55,143 nt of DNA, from assembly GCA_020445605.1 (NCBI GenBank), contig JAGRGH010000010.1, positions 1 through 55,143 of the forward strand, in the 5' to 3' direction. Under the pieces are notes generated by a model that had not been told where the DNA came from, did no database searches, and saw nothing but the letters and a program-made list of their open reading frames with translations. The position numbers and the translations under genes are program-made. This DNA is from Chromatiales bacterium. Its GTDB lineage: Bacteria; Pseudomonadota; Gammaproteobacteria; JAGRGH01. Shown one piece after another: positions 1 through 9,363 of this stretch (the stretch's first letter is position 1; every line of letters begins with the position of its first letter).

Positions 1-6
1 GGCCAT

Positions 7-61
7 CGGAAGCCATATAGATGGCTTCCGAAGCCGCGAACGCCTTTCAGGGATGAAAGGC
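7..61 (+). other. Two consecutive hairpins upstream of tRNA-Thr
   Basis: Positions 7-30 form a 10-bp perfect stem (CGGAAGCCAT / ATGGCTTCCG) with a 4-nt loop. Positions 42-61 form a second stem (GCCTTTC / GAAAGGC). There is no T-run after either, so they are not typical intrinsic terminators. They could be the end of an upstream transcript or part of the tRNA leader. Confidence 0.5.
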
Positions 62-110
62 TGGGCAAAGCTACAGGGACGTAAACCAGCACTGCGGTGT
101 TGCGAAGAAC

Positions 111-186
111 GCTGGCGTAGCTCAGTCGGTAGAGCAACTGATTTGTAATCAGTGGGTCGCGGGTTCGATTCCTGTCGCCAGCTCCA
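111..186 (+). tRNA. tRNA-Thr (anticodon TGT)
   Basis: A complete cloverleaf is visible. The 7-bp acceptor stem GCTGGCG (111-117) pairs with CGCCAGC (176-182), and the CCA end is encoded at 184-186. The anticodon stem ACTGA/TCAGT encloses the loop TTTGTAA, which places anticodon TGT at 144-146. The T arm carries the usual GGTTCGATTCC core. It therefore decodes ACA and other Thr codons by wobble. Two strong hairpins lie upstream (7-30 and 42-61). Confidence 0.97.
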
Positions 187-191
187 GATCT

Positions 192-222
192 TCTAAAATG
201 AGTTTCAACAGCCTCCTAAAAC
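192..222 (+). repeat. Degenerate end of a family-B multi-hairpin element
   Basis: The segment containing TTTCAACAGCCT resembles the terminus of the full family-B element at 14242-14411, with the following CTGTTAA changed to CCTCCTAA. Only one end is recognisable, so this is a remnant just behind the tRNA. The rest of the 187-490 interval holds no recognisable gene, apart from the immediate rhlE upstream region with a TACAAT box at 373-378. Confidence 0.4.
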
Positions 223-490
223 GTCTGGGGGGGCTTCCCGCTCGATTCGCGTAATCAAGGCTTACTGCTCGCCAATGAGTTGTAAAGTCTTGGCTCGGTT
301 GGCGGCCTAGGGTGCAATCGGCACTCGCGGTGATCAGCGAGAGCGCTGAGGCGATCAGCGCCCGTTCCGGTGTACAATACCCGCTCACGGTCTGGCTGAA
401 CGCAGCCGCTGACCATTCCCCCGACAAAGATCCCTCATCCCCCTCCCTAGTCTTTACTGCCGCCGCGGCGGCCAACGGTAGCTTTCTCTG

Positions 491-1819
491 ATGTCCTTTG
501 ATTCTCTTGGCCTCAAGGCCGAACTCCTGCGCGCGATTGCCGCCCAGGGTTACACCATTCCGACCCCCATCCAGGCGCAGGCGATTCCGGTCGTGCTGGC
601 CGGTCGCGACGTGCTCGCGGGCGCGCAGACCGGCACCGGCAAGACGGCGGCCTTTACGCTGCCGCTGCTGCAACGCCTGGACGATGGGCGCGGACCGCTG
701 CGTTTTCCCCGCGCGTTGATCCTGACGCCGACCCGCGAACTGGCCGCACAGGTGGCCGAGAGTGTCGCCACCTACGGGCAGAACCTCGCCCTGCGCCACG
801 CGGTGGTGTTCGGCGGCGTGGGCATCAACCCGCAGATCGACAAACTGCGCAGGGGCGTGGACATTCTGGTGGCGACGCCCGGGCGGCTGCTCGACCTCGC
901 CAGCCAGCGCGCGGTGAACCTGTCCAAGGTGGAGATTCTCGTGCTGGACGAGGCCGACCGCATGCTGGACATGGGCTTCATTCATGACATTCGTCGCGTG
1001 CTGGCCCTGCTGCCTGCGCAGCGCCAGAACCTGTTGTTCTCGGCGACGTATTCCGACGACATCAAGCGCCTCGCCGACTCGCTGCTGCACAACCCGGCGC
1101 TGATCGAGGTCGCGCGTCGCAATACCGCCGCCGAGACCGTGGCGCAGGTGGTGCACCTTGTGGACCGCAAGCGCAAACGCGAGCTGCTCTCGCATCTGAT
1201 CCGCGACGGAAACTGGCATCAGGTGCTGGTGTTCACGCGCACCAAGCACGGTGCGAACCGGCTCGCCCAGCAGCTGGAGCAGGACGGCATCCGCACCGCG
1301 GCCATCCACGGCAACAAGAGCCAGGGGGCGCGCACCTCCGCGCTGGCAGGCTTCAAGGCCGGCAACATCCAGGCCCTGATTGCGACGGACATCGCCGCCC
1401 GTGGCCTCGATATCGATCGTCTGCCCCGGGTGGTGAATTACGAGCTGCCGAATGTCCCCGAGGATTACGTGCACCGCATCGGCCGCACGGGCCGCGCCGG
1501 TGAGAACGGCATGGCCCATTCCCTGGTCAGCGGGGATGAGTCCGGTTTCTTGAAGGACATCGAGCGGCTGCTCAAGCGCACGATCGATCTGCGTCTGGTT
1601 CCGGGTTTCGCGCCCACCGGCGACGATGGGCCGGACCCTGATGTCCGCCCCGACCACCGGGGGCGCCCTGGCAACGGTGGACGTCAGGCTCGCGCGGGTG
1701 CAGGTCAGGGCGGCAACCGGAATCACGCATCGCAGCCGCGCTCAGGCGATGGAGCGGCGAATGCCCCGCCGCGCAGACGCCGCGTCCGCCGGCGCAGAGC
1801 ACCGGCGACCGCGCACTGA
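491..1819 (+). CDS. rhlE: DEAD-box ATP-dependent RNA helicase, RhlE type
   Basis: A 442-residue cytoplasmic RNA helicase that unwinds short RNA duplexes using ATP. The whole motif series is present in order: an upstream Q-motif region ([10 protein letters not shown]), Walker A AQTGTGKT near residue 45, PTRELA near 80, DEAD in [13 protein letters not shown] near 150, SAT near 183, and [10 protein letters not shown] near 330. The last 70 residues are a basic Gly/Arg/Pro-rich tail typical of RhlE, likely to bind RNA. The start ATG at 491 gives the usual RhlE N-terminus MSFDSLGL. It stands alone between the tRNA and an opposing small gene. The long open frame on the opposite strand (149-1726) is a composition shadow. 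Exact paralogue assignment within RhlE/DeaD relatives is inferred from the N-terminus and tail. Confidence 0.95.
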   Translation: MSFDSLGLKAELLRAIAAQGYTIPTPIQAQAIPVVLAGRDVLAGAQTGTGKTAAFTLPLLQRLDDGRGPLRFPRALILTPTRELAAQVAESVATYGQNLALRHAVVFGGVGINPQIDKLRRGVDILVATPGRLLDLASQRAVNLSKVEILVLDEADRMLDMGFIHDIRRVLALLPAQRQNLLFSATYSDDIKRLADSLLHNPALIEVARRNTAAETVAQVVHLVDRKRKRELLSHLIRDGNWHQVLVFTRTKHGANRLAQQLEQDGIRTAAIHGNKSQGARTSALAGFKAGNIQALIATDIAARGLDIDRLPRVVNYELPNVPEDYVHRIGRTGRAGENGMAHSLVSGDESGFLKDIERLLKRTIDLRLVPGFAPTGDDGPDPDVRPDHRGRPGNGGRQARAGAGQGGNRNHASQPRSGDGAANAPPRRRRVRRRRAPATAH

Positions 1820-1885
1820 GGGATCCGCTGTCCAACGGCCGCGGACGCTCGGGCTTCGCGAGCTTTCAGGTCCGGTTCGGAAGGG

Positions 1886-2131
1886 TCACTTGGTTCGGCC
1901 GGGGCGGATACGTCGGCCGCGATAGGCACAGGCGGCGATGAGCGACAGTCCGGCCGCGATCAGCGCCAGCCCCGGTATGGAGTAGGCGGGAACCGCTTCG
2001 GGGACCCCGCCGAATACGGCCAGCCCGAATCGTGCGTCCCCGAACAAGGGAAAGATGTGGGCCGCTGCGCCGGCGCTTGCGAGGGCGAGGCCGGCGACGA
2101 CCAGCCAGCGTGAGTGGGGCGATCTGCTCAT
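1886..2131 (-). CDS. Small two-helix membrane protein, function unknown
   Basis: An 81-residue minus-strand ORF with two clear hydrophobic stretches. One is near residues 8-27 ([19 protein letters not shown]) and one near 50-68 ([19 protein letters not shown]), followed by a positively charged tail ([11 protein letters not shown]). This charge layout fits a small inner-membrane protein with a cytoplasmic C-terminus. It lies convergent to rhlE and divergent from the collagen-Hint gene. I do not recognise a family. It is supported by the hydrophobicity pattern rather than by homology. Confidence 0.6.
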   Translation of the reverse strand: MSRSPHSRWLVVAGLALASAGAAAHIFPLFGDARFGLAVFGGVPEAVPAYSIPGLALIAAGLSLIAACAYRGRRIRPGRTK

Positions 2132-2209
2132 TGGCGCTCCAATTTGGTTCGTTTTTGCGACCTGTGCGAGACTCTACCCCGAAACGTACAAACAGGGGGA
2201 GTCCGGTCG

Positions 2210-3628
2210 ATGAAGCTTCGAGTTCTCGCGGTCGCGGTCAGTAGCGCGATCTCCACGATGGTCTGCGCACAGACCTCAGTCCCCCACACCTTTGCAAACG
2301 GCGAAATCATCGACGCGGCCAAGTTCAATGAGAACTTCGACGCGCTCGAAACCGCCATCGACAGCATTTCCCCTGGTCCGCAGGGCCCGGCAGGACCTCA
2401 GGGCCCGCAAGGTCCCGCAGGCCCGACTGGAGCGGACGGTGCAGCGGGTCCAGCAGGCCCCGCCGGTCCGGCAGGCCCCCCCGGAGCGCCTGGAGCGCCA
2501 GGTCCGCCCGGCGCCGCAGGCGCGCCTGGTGCCCCTGGAGCGCCTGGTGCTCCGGGAGCCCCGGGAGCCGATGGTGCTCAGGGCATCCCCGGCCCCCCCG
2601 GCGCGGACGGCGCACCCGGCCCTGCCGGTCCGCCCGGCGCGGACGGCGCAGACGCCATGGACCTCTGTCCGGTCACGGTCACCACGACGGTCAGCCTGAA
2701 CTGCCTGGATCTGTCCGGAACCAGTATGGACGGCGACGGCGAATGTCAGCTGACGGTCACGAGCCTGGATGTGCCGGGGATCGGCGCCGGCATCCTGATG
2801 ACCGTTCCGCCGACCTCCATCACCGATGGAGGCGAGCCAACCTTCGTCTGGGATTCAACGCTGCAGGCGCCGCAGACCAACAAGTCGTTCATCATCAATG
2901 GCCACTACGGGTTTGAAACGTTCACCGCGGTGGGTTTCTACCATACGGTCTGCGGAACGGTGTATTCGACAGCGTCGAGCGGCAAGACCAGCAATATCTG
3001 CGTCGCGGAAGGGACCCTGATCCGGCTCGCCTCGGGTGATCTGGTTCCGGTCGAACGGATTGGCTATGACGATGATCTGCTGGTGTGGGATTTCGACAAG
3101 GGCGAGTTCGCTTCGGCGAAACCCGCGTGGATCAAAGTCACTGAACTCACCGACCGATACAATCTGCTGCGGTTCTCGAACGGTTCGGAACTGCGCACGA
3201 TCCTTCAGCACCGCATCTTCAACCAGCAGGCCGGGCGCTTCACGCCATGCATGGATGACGAAACCCCGCTGGGGACCCGCACGCTGACCAGCACGGGTGA
3301 GATGGCCACGCTGGTTTCCAAGACGGTCGTTCACGAACCGGTGCGCTATTACAACCTGATCACCGAAGGTCACTTCAACGCGTTTGCCGGCGACGTGCTG
3401 ACGAGCTGCCGGCTGAACAACCTGCGGCCGATCGAGAACCTGAAGTTCACCGGTGAGGCACGGCAATACCACGATGCCGGGGCGCTCAAGGGGCTCGATC
3501 CGTATCTGGTTCGCACGCTGCGCCTTGCTGAGCAACCGTTGCCGGCAGAGGAAATCCAGTGGTACGTGCGCCGGCTGCAACGCTTCGCGCTGCCGCGGCA
3601 GGCGACCAGTCGCCGGGCATATGGCTAG
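2210..3628 (+). CDS. Secreted collagen-like protein with C-terminal Hint domain
   Basis: The ATG at 2210 follows a GGGGGAG ribosome-binding site and starts a clean signal peptide ending near STMVCAQ, so I prefer it to the upstream in-frame start at 2114. The 472-residue product has a linker, then about 31 Gly-X-Y triplets (residues 56-148, mostly GPQ/GPA/GAP), a 110-residue globular part with several Cys, and from Cys264 a Hint (hedgehog/intein) fold. The Hint N-motif is [19 protein letters not shown] and the C-motif is near residue 380 ([17 protein letters not shown]). Hint domains autoprocess by N-S acyl shift at the first Cys. Here that Cys follows the collagen and globular region. No splicing Asn-Cys junction is visible, so hedgehog-like cleavage is the more plausible chemistry. 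A family-A element lies 22 bp after the stop. Confidence 0.85.
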   Translation: MKLRVLAVAVSSAISTMVCAQTSVPHTFANGEIIDAAKFNENFDALETAIDSISPGPQGPAGPQGPQGPAGPTGADGAAGPAGPAGPAGPPGAPGAPGPPGAAGAPGAPGAPGAPGAPGADGAQGIPGPPGADGAPGPAGPPGADGADAMDLCPVTVTTTVSLNCLDLSGTSMDGDGECQLTVTSLDVPGIGAGILMTVPPTSITDGGEPTFVWDSTLQAPQTNKSFIINGHYGFETFTAVGFYHTVCGTVYSTASSGKTSNICVAEGTLIRLASGDLVPVERIGYDDDLLVWDFDKGEFASAKPAWIKVTELTDRYNLLRFSNGSELRTILQHRIFNQQAGRFTPCMDDETPLGTRTLTSTGEMATLVSKTVVHEPVRYYNLITEGHFNAFAGDVLTSCRLNNLRPIENLKFTGEARQYHDAGALKGLDPYLVRTLRLAEQPLPAEEIQWYVRRLQRFALPRQATSRRAYG

Positions 3629-3650
3629 CCCGGAACGGCATCCGGTATAG

Positions 3651-3801
3651 GGAAACTCTGAACGATTCAGAGTTTCCCGCGGCACAGGGAGGTGCCGCCA
3701 TTTTCAACGGATGTAAGACGTTGAAAATGAGAGAAAACGGGAAATGACACTTTTTCGGGCTCAACGCTCTGGCAATCCGGGACGGACTGGTCAGAGCTTC
3801 C
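3651..3801 (+). repeat. Family-A multi-hairpin element, copy A1
   Basis: A 151-bp element bounded by GGAAACTCTG and CAGAGCTTCC. Its consecutive stem-loops are an AACTCTGAA/TTCAGAGTT end hairpin, a GCGGCAC/GTGCCGC hairpin, an ATTTTCAACG/CGTTGAAAAT hairpin and an end hairpin around GGCAATCC/GGACTGG. It begins 22 bp after the collagen-Hint stop codon. Copies A2, A3 and A4 run in the opposite orientation. Confidence 0.85.
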
Positions 3802-3825
3802 ATAGTGTTTTACGGGGGTCCGTCG

Positions 3826-4479
3826 GTGACAAACGTTGTCGGCGCCGAGCATGAGTTCCACAGCGAGGAATACGCCATCGGGTGGTCGGAGCGATTCGTG
3901 CCGACCCCTGAGCGCCGCCGCCTGTTTGCGCTGATCAGCGCCGAGCTTGCCGAGCGAATCCCGCCCGATGCGTGCGTCGTCGAGCTGGGACTTGGCCCGG
4001 GCTATCTGGCGAGCCACCTGCTGGAGCGCATGCCGGGCATCCGTTATTGCGGGATCGATTTCTCGACGCCGATGTTGCGGATTGCACGGGAAAGACTTCA
4101 GCAATTTCCGTCACGCGTGAGCTACCTGCAAGCCGATCTTGTCGAGGAGGCCTGGGAAGAAGCCACACCCCGGCCGGTTCACGCGGTCGTCTCCACCTGG
4201 GCATTGCACGATCTCGGTAGCGAGGAAAACATCCGCGTCGTCTACGAACGGGCGTACCGTGCGCTGGAATCCAGCGGCCTGCTGATCAACGGCGACTTCA
4301 TCAAACCCGACGCTGCACGACAGGATTTCGAAGCGGGGCGTCTGTATGTGTCCAGCCATCTGAAACTGCTGGACCATGCGGGTTTTTTGCAGCCTCGGTG
4401 TCTGTCGATGTTCGAGGAGGAAATCGAGCATCCGACCTCGGCGCAGAACTACGCCTGCATCCGGGCACAGCGGCGGTGA
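3826..4479 (+). CDS. Class I SAM-dependent methyltransferase
   Basis: A 217-residue Rossmann-fold methyltransferase. Motif I is VVELGLGPGYLA, followed by an acidic strand end (YCGIDFSTPML) that would bind the SAM ribose, then LQADLVEEAW (motif II region) and the catalytic-strand segment AVVSTWALHDLG. I choose GTG at 3826 because GGGGG at 3813-3817 sits at good distance. An in-frame GTG at 3805 lies only four bases beyond the repeat. The substrate is not evident. The SxxALHDL segment recalls methyltransferases acting on small molecules, but this is weak. It is isolated between a family-A element and a lipoprotein gene. Confidence 0.8.
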   Translation: MTNVVGAEHEFHSEEYAIGWSERFVPTPERRRLFALISAELAERIPPDACVVELGLGPGYLASHLLERMPGIRYCGIDFSTPMLRIARERLQQFPSRVSYLQADLVEEAWEEATPRPVHAVVSTWALHDLGSEENIRVVYERAYRALESSGLLINGDFIKPDAARQDFEAGRLYVSSHLKLLDHAGFLQPRCLSMFEEEIEHPTSAQNYACIRAQRR

Positions 4480-4769
4480 GCGCAACGCAACGACGGAGAG
4501 ACTGCAGCGTGCGGTGACCGCCGCAGCCGTGACGAACGACCGCGTTGAAGCCGACACTGTGGATCTGTTCGTGGTTACGTATCTTGCATGCCCGGGCTGA
4601 TGGCTTCGGCAATTGATTGCAGCACCCGGATTTCGGCGAGCATCCCGCTCGGCCAGGAACGCCAGGGTGCGGACGGCGCGGGGCCTGCCGCTCCGAATAC
4701 CCTGCAACCGTAGGTCCAATCAGGGACAATACCGGCGCGGAGATCGAGCCCGTGTTCTCGCCCACATCC
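4480..4769. other. Intergenic region without recognisable gene
   Basis: About 290 bp between the methyltransferase and the ankyrin lipoprotein. Several short overlapping frames exist on both strands, but none shows a family signature, a good ribosome-binding site or a signal peptide. The promoter of the ankyrin gene probably lies at its 3' end. Confidence 0.4.
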
Positions 4770-5432
4770 ATGACTTTGCGTTCCCTCTGCTGCAAACACG
4801 TACTGCGAGTTGTGCTCGTGGCGGTCATGGCGTCTTCCGTCGCGGCCTGCGGACGTCCGGCCGAGCCGACGATGTCGCTGTACCGCGCGGTCGAGATGGG
4901 CAATCTCGATCAGGTCCTCCGTCATGTCGCCTGGGGCAGCGACTTCAACGAGCGCGACGTGCGCGGTCAGACGGTGCTGCACCGGGCGGCGGCCGCGGGC
5001 CGCTCGACGATCGTCGAGAAGCTGCTGGCCGGCGGGGCCGATCCGAACCTGGGCGATTCGCTCGGCGACACGCCGCTGGTGCTGGCCGCACGGGCCGGAC
5101 ACCTCGCCGCGGCGCGCGCGCTGTTCGACGGTGGCGCGAAGGACGATCCAACCGCGCTGCTGTTCGTGGTCGCGGCACAGGGCCTGCCGGATCGACGCCT
5201 GCTCGACCTCGTGCTGCAACGCGGCGCGAAGATCAATGCGAAGAACGACCGCGGCGAGACCCCGCTGCACGTTGCCGTGGTCAATGGTGACCGACTCGTC
5301 GTGCGGGCGCTGGTGGCCGAACGCGCGGACCTGAATGCCACCGATGCCGACGGCCGCAGGCCTGCCGATATTGCACTGCAAAACGGCGACAATTACCTGT
5401 ACAGTCTCCTGCAACGTCAGGGCGGCAGCTGA
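4770..5432 (+). CDS. Ankyrin-repeat lipoprotein
   Basis: The ATG at 4770 gives a lipoprotein signal: basic start, hydrophobic core VVLVAVMASS and lipobox VAAC near residue 27. The rest of the 220-residue protein consists of about five ankyrin repeats. Recognisable helix-turn cores are GQTVLHRAAAAGRSTIVEKL, GDTPLVLAARAGHLAAARAL, GETPLHVAVVNGDRLVVRAL and GRRPADIALQNGD. Ankyrin repeats are protein-binding scaffolds, so this is presumably a periplasm-facing interaction protein. The partner is unknown. An in-frame GTG at 4752 is an alternative start that would put extra residues before the signal peptide. The gene ends 30 bp before the GDP-mannose gene. Confidence 0.85.
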   Translation: MTLRSLCCKHVLRVVLVAVMASSVAACGRPAEPTMSLYRAVEMGNLDQVLRHVAWGSDFNERDVRGQTVLHRAAAAGRSTIVEKLLAGGADPNLGDSLGDTPLVLAARAGHLAAARALFDGGAKDDPTALLFVVAAQGLPDRRLLDLVLQRGAKINAKNDRGETPLHVAVVNGDRLVVRALVAERADLNATDADGRRPADIALQNGDNYLYSLLQRQGGS

Positions 5433-5462
5433 CGAAATCCGGCGCATGGCCGGATCCAATTC

Positions 5463-6938
5463 ATGACCTCGACCCAAACAGACTCCCAACCCGAGCGCAT
5501 CGATATCGCGCCGGTGCTGCTCTCGGGCGGCTCCGGCACGCGGTTGTGGCCGCTGTCGCGCGCGCTGTTTCCGAAGCAGTTTCTCGCCGTGGACGGTGCG
5601 CCGCACACGCTGTTGCAGCGCACGCTGGAACGACTGGACGGGCTCGACCCGGCCTTTGGCCTGCGCGATGCGCTGGTGATCTGCAACGAGCAGCACCGGT
5701 TTCTCGTCGCCGAGCAGCTGCGCAGCATCGGCCGGCGCAGCGCCGGGATCTGGCTGGAGCCCGTAGGCCGCAACACCGCACCGGCCGCGACGATCGCCGC
5801 ATTGGTCGCCGAGACCGGCGATCCGGTGCTGCTGATCATGCCGGCCGACCACGTCGTCGCCGATGGCCGGGCCTTTCGCGCCGCGGTCGAGACCGGCGCA
5901 CGGCTCGCCGCCGCCGGTCGGCTGGTGACCTTCGGCATCGTCCCGGACGCGCCGGAAACCGGCTTCGGCTATATCCGCGTCGGCCACTCGCTGGAGGGCG
6001 CCGATGCGTTCGGTCTCGCCGCGTTTGTCGAGAAACCGCACGCCGCGCATGCGCAGGCCTACGTCGCCAGCGGCGAATATCTCTGGAACAGCGGCATCTT
6101 CATGATGCGCGCAAGCCGCTGGCTCGAGGAGATCGCGCGGTTCCGCCCGGAGATCGACGCCGCCTGCCGTGCCGCGCACGCCGCAGCCGTGATCGATGGC
6201 GATTTCGCCCGCGTTGACCGCACGGCATTTGCGGCCTGTCCGTCGGATTCGATCGATTACGCCGTCATGGAACACATCGCCGGCGGTGACGCCGCCGTGG
6301 TGGTGCCACTGGATGCCGGCTGGTCGGACATCGGCTCGTGGTCACAGCTCTGGCGCATCGGTGAACACGATGCCGCCGGCAATGTGAAACGCGGCGATGT
6401 ATTGGTCGAGGACGCGCAGAACAACCTGGTGATCGCCGGACACCGGCTGGTCACGGCCGTCGGCGTGGAAGACCTCGTCATCGTCGAGACGCCCGACGCC
6501 GTGATGGTCACGCATCGCGATCGCGCGCAGGACGTGAAGAAACTCGTCACACGGCTCGACGCGAACGGACGCGAGGAGGCGAAACTGCCGCGTTGCGTGC
6601 ATCGGCCGTGGGGCAGTTTCGAATCACTCGATCACGGCTCGCGCTTCCAGGTGAAGCGCCTGAGCGTGAAACCGGGCGCCGCACTCTCGCTGCAGAAGCA
6701 CAGACATCGAGCCGAACACTGGGTGGTCGTGCGCGGTACCGCGACGGTGACCTGCGACGAACGCGTGTTCGATCTCCACGAGAACGAGTCGACCTACCTG
6801 CCGGTCGGCGCGGTGCACCGGCTCGAAAATCGCACCGGTCAACCGCTCGACATCATCGAGGTGCAGTCGGGCGACTACCTTGGTGAAGATGACATCGAGC
6901 GCATCGAAGACCGCTACAAGCGCAATAGCGACGACTGA
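5463..6938 (+). CDS. manC: Mannose-1-phosphate guanylyltransferase / mannose-6-phosphate isomerase
   Basis: A 491-residue bifunctional type II enzyme supplying GDP-mannose for surface polysaccharide. The N-terminal nucleotidyltransferase shows the signature [15 protein letters not shown] near residues 19-33, and later PADHVV near 124 and VEKPHAAHA near 190. The C-terminal 110 residues form the cupin phosphomannose-isomerase domain ([40 protein letters not shown]) with the His/Glu metal-binding pattern. The full length matches the AlgA/ManC family. It could be cpsB, algA or manC by naming. No other polysaccharide biosynthesis genes are next to it. Confidence 0.93.
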   Translation: MTSTQTDSQPERIDIAPVLLSGGSGTRLWPLSRALFPKQFLAVDGAPHTLLQRTLERLDGLDPAFGLRDALVICNEQHRFLVAEQLRSIGRRSAGIWLEPVGRNTAPAATIAALVAETGDPVLLIMPADHVVADGRAFRAAVETGARLAAAGRLVTFGIVPDAPETGFGYIRVGHSLEGADAFGLAAFVEKPHAAHAQAYVASGEYLWNSGIFMMRASRWLEEIARFRPEIDAACRAAHAAAVIDGDFARVDRTAFAACPSDSIDYAVMEHIAGGDAAVVVPLDAGWSDIGSWSQLWRIGEHDAAGNVKRGDVLVEDAQNNLVIAGHRLVTAVGVEDLVIVETPDAVMVTHRDRAQDVKKLVTRLDANGREEAKLPRCVHRPWGSFESLDHGSRFQVKRLSVKPGAALSLQKHRHRAEHWVVVRGTATVTCDERVFDLHENESTYLPVGAVHRLENRTGQPLDIIEVQSGDYLGEDDIERIEDRYKRNSDD

Positions 6939-6994
6939 ACTCCAATCGCCACGTCTCACCGTGGCGAGTGCAACCAGCCTCCGAGAGACACCCC

Positions 6995-8086
6995 ATGGGA
7001 TTCAAATGCGGAATCGTCGGCCTGCCGAACGTCGGCAAGTCGACGCTGTTCAATGCGATGACGCGCGCGGGCATCGCCGCGGAAAACTACCCGTTCTGCA
7101 CGATCGAGCCGAACATCGGCGTCGTGCCGGTCAACGATCCGCGTCTCGACCGGCTTGCTGCAATCGTCAAGCCCACGCAGGTGCTGCCCTCGACCATGCA
7201 GTTCGTGGACATCGCCGGGCTGGTTGCCGGCGCGTCGAAGGGTGAGGGGCTGGGCAACCAGTTTCTCGCGAACATCCGCGAGACCGATGCCATCGTGCAT
7301 GTCGTGCGCTGTTTCGAAAACGACGATGTGATCCACGTCGCCGGGCGAATCGATCCGCTCGCGGATATCGAGGTCATCGACACCGAACTCGCGCTGGCCG
7401 ATCTGGACAGTGTCGAAAAGGCGCTCTACAAGGCCGTGCGTCAGGCCAAGGCGCAGGACAAGCTCGCGATCGCCCGCAAGGCGCTGCTCGAGCGTCTGCG
7501 CGATCATCTGAACACCGGTGCGCCGGTGCGTGCGCTGGCCGTTGACGACAACGAACGCGCGCTGCTCTACGAGTTCCACCTGCTGACCGCGAAGCCCGTG
7601 CTGTATGCCGCGAACGTGGCCGAGGACGGCTTCGATCACAACCCGTTCGTCGAGCGCGTGCGTGCGCATGCCGCGGGCGAGGGCGCTGCGGTCGTCGTGA
7701 TCAGCGCGGCGATCGAGGCTGAACTCGTGGAACTGGATGCCGCCGAACGCGCGGAGTTCCTGCAGTCCATGGGCCAGGAGGAGCCCGGGCTGGACCGGCT
7801 CGCACGCGCCGGACAGACACTGCTTGGGCTTCAGACCTATTTCACGGCCGGGCCGAAGGAGGTCCGTGCCTGGACCATTCCCATCGGTGCGACCGCGCCG
7901 CAGGCGGCCGGCGTGATCCACACGGACTTCGAACGTGGCTTCATTCGGGCCGAGGTGATCGGTTACGAGGACTTCATTGCCTGCAACGGGGAGACCGGTG
8001 CCAAGGAGGCCGGCAAGTGGCGGCTCGAGGGCCGCGACTATGTCGTCGCCGACGGCGATGTCATGCACTTCCGGTTCAACAACTAG
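6995..8086 (+). CDS. ychF: Redox-regulated ATPase YchF (Obg-family GTPase fold)
   Basis: A 363-residue protein, exactly the usual YchF length. The start [20 protein letters not shown] contains the P-loop GLPNVGKST. The switch region [20 protein letters not shown] and the DxxG motif in [20 protein letters not shown] are present. The C-terminal TGS domain is visible in [17 protein letters not shown] and the end GDVMHFRFN is diagnostic. The ATG at 6995 is chosen because upstream in-frame codons add residues not found in the family. YchF binds ATP in preference to GTP and associates with ribosomes. pth often neighbours it but is absent here. A family-A element begins 22 bp after the stop. Confidence 0.97.
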   Translation: MGFKCGIVGLPNVGKSTLFNAMTRAGIAAENYPFCTIEPNIGVVPVNDPRLDRLAAIVKPTQVLPSTMQFVDIAGLVAGASKGEGLGNQFLANIRETDAIVHVVRCFENDDVIHVAGRIDPLADIEVIDTELALADLDSVEKALYKAVRQAKAQDKLAIARKALLERLRDHLNTGAPVRALAVDDNERALLYEFHLLTAKPVLYAANVAEDGFDHNPFVERVRAHAAGEGAAVVVISAAIEAELVELDAAERAEFLQSMGQEEPGLDRLARAGQTLLGLQTYFTAGPKEVRAWTIPIGATAPQAAGVIHTDFERGFIRAEVIGYEDFIACNGETGAKEAGKWRLEGRDYVVADGDVMHFRFNN

Positions 8087-8108
8087 TGGCCTGTCCCACA
8101 ATTATCTA

Positions 8109-8262
8109 GGGAAGCTCTGATCAATCCGTCCCGGATTGCCAGAGCTTTGAGCCCGAAAAAGTGTCATTTTTCGTTTTCTTTCATTTTCAACGTCTTACAT
8201 CGGTTGAAAATGGCGGCACTTCCCTGTGCCGCGGGAAACTCTGAATTGTTCGGAGTTTCTCC
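8109..8262 (-). repeat. Family-A multi-hairpin element, copy A2
   Basis: A full copy opposite to A1, running from GGAAGCTCTG to AGTTTCTCC. Five stem-loops follow in order: CAATCC/GGATTG, GAAAAA/TTTTTC, CATTTTCAAC/GTTGAAAATG, GCGGCAC/GTGCCGC and AACTCTG/CGGAGTT. It begins 22 bp after the ychF stop. Confidence 0.85.
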
Positions 8263-8264
8263 AG

Positions 8265-8306
8265 GGAAGCTCTGAGCCGGCCCGGAAGGGGCGGTCAGGG
8301 CCTTCC
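8265..8306. repeat. Short solo hairpin related to family-A end
   Basis: Directly after A2, GGAAGCTCTGA and TCAGGGCCTTCC form the arms of a single imperfect hairpin with the family-A terminal sequence. It may be a minimal or collapsed element. Confidence 0.5.
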
Positions 8307-8453
8307 TCGACTCCGGAATCGGCGCGGGTATTGATTCAGGTCTGCTTTCCGGCACATTTCCGGGGCTATATTCTGGAGAAGGCGCCGATCCGCGATTTCC
8401 GTTGCGGCCCGGAGCGCGCGGTCCATGGCTGATCCACGAGGAGTGTCGGGAAC

Positions 8454-8891
8454 ATGATCACCTTCGACGAGTTGAATACCCACAACCACAAGATCACAGA
8501 GCTCAGCACCGTGCTGAGCTACCTGCTCGCCGAGCGCGGCATGTGCGATACCTCGGTCACGAGCCGGCTGTTTTTCGAGTATGTCGATCTGGTTCATGAA
8601 CACCTTGAACTCGAGGACCGCACCCTGTACGCGAAACTGCTCGTGCATGGCGACAAGAAGGTCTCGAACACCGCGCGACTGTTCATGTCCGGCGAGGTCG
8701 AGATCAAGCGCATCTTCGGCGCGTATCTGAAGAAGTGGTGCGTGCGCAAGAAACACGCCCTGAACATCCACGACTACGACGCGTTTCGCCGCGAGACCGA
8801 GGAGATGTTCGAGATGGTCCTGAGCCGCATCCAGGACGAGACCGAGAAGCTCTATCCCCTGGTGCGCCGGGTCGAGGCCGAAGCGGCCTGA
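8454..8891 (+). CDS. Hemerythrin-like (HHE) domain protein
   Basis: A 145-residue all-helical protein with His/Glu spacing of a hemerythrin four-helix bundle: His10 and His12 (THNHK), His48 and His50 followed by Glu52/Glu54 (VHEHLELED), His101, and a last helix with Asp128, Glu129 and Glu131. HHE proteins bind a di-iron centre and sense or carry O2, NO or iron. There is no signal peptide, so it is cytoplasmic. The pattern is weaker than in canonical hemerythrins because the HxxxE of helix 3 is not clear, so metal binding is inferred. It is a single gene between family-A copies A2 and A3. Confidence 0.65.
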   Translation: MITFDELNTHNHKITELSTVLSYLLAERGMCDTSVTSRLFFEYVDLVHEHLELEDRTLYAKLLVHGDKKVSNTARLFMSGEVEIKRIFGAYLKKWCVRKKHALNIHDYDAFRRETEEMFEMVLSRIQDETEKLYPLVRRVEAEAA

Positions 8892-8965
8892 GACGCCTGC
8901 CCGCCAGTTGGCGGGTCAGCAGAACGTCCCGCGGTACAGCAGTAAGGCGTCAGCACTTTGATTAG

Positions 8966-9117
8966 GGAAGCTCTGATTAATCCATCCTGGATTAACAGAG
9001 CGACGAAAACGAAAAAGCGCGGTTTTTCGTTTTCTTACCATTTTCAATGGCTGGCGCACATTGAAAATGGTGGCACGTCCCTGTGCCACGGGAAACTCTG
9101 AATTGATCAGAGTTTCC
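8966..9117 (-). repeat. Family-A multi-hairpin element, copy A3
   Basis: A full 152-bp copy in the A2 orientation. Its stems differ from A2 by paired changes: TTAATCC/GGATTAA replaces CAATCC/GGATTG, GTGGCAC/GTGCCAC replaces GCGGCAC/GTGCCGC, and CATTTTCAATG/CATTGAAAATG closes the third hairpin. It lies 56 bp upstream of the RAYT remnant. Confidence 0.85.
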
Positions 9118-9173
9118 TTCGCTTGCCGCAGGTGTTACGACCCCGTTTCTGCTGCGAAGTGGGGGGGGGGTAA

Positions 9174-9320
9174 ATGCCACGAAAACCAAGGTTCCATCTG
9201 CCCGGCGTGCCGGTCCATGTCGTCGGGCGTGGCCACAGTCGCGAGCCGGTGTTCTTCGAGGATTCCGACTACGCGGCCTTCCTTGGCTGGCTGGGTGAGG
9301 CGACCGTGCGCTATGGCTGT
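9174..9320 (+). pseudogene. Truncated REP-associated tyrosine transposase (RAYT) remnant
   Basis: The first 49 codons read like the N-terminus of RAYT/TnpA_REP Y1 transposases: MPRKPRFHLPGVPVHVV, then RGHSREPVFFEDSDYAAF, then GWLGEATVRYGC. Family members continue with an HxH metal-binding motif and a later catalytic Tyr. Here similarity stops at RYGC and the frame runs into the 3' side of the opposing OmpA-family gene, so HUH and Tyr are absent and the protein cannot be active. A run of about ten G residues precedes the start. RAYTs mobilise palindromic REP elements, so its position 56 bp from family-A copy A3 is meaningful. Confidence 0.8.
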
Positions 9321-9363
9321 TTGGCTCAGGCATTGATGTTCTGCCCGCAACCGCCGATAGGTT

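Noticed and set aside
53-110. c-di-GMP (GEMM-I) riboswitch-like words GGGCAAA and GGGACGTAAACC before tRNA-Thr
   Set aside because: The two words are only six bases apart, leaving no room for the hairpin required between them, and a tRNA rather than a protein gene follows. Probably coincidence; a covariance-model scan would settle it.
2114-2209. Longer N-terminus for the collagen-Hint protein
   Set aside because: It would place charged and polar residues before a clean signal peptide. The ATG at 2210 has a good ribosome-binding site.
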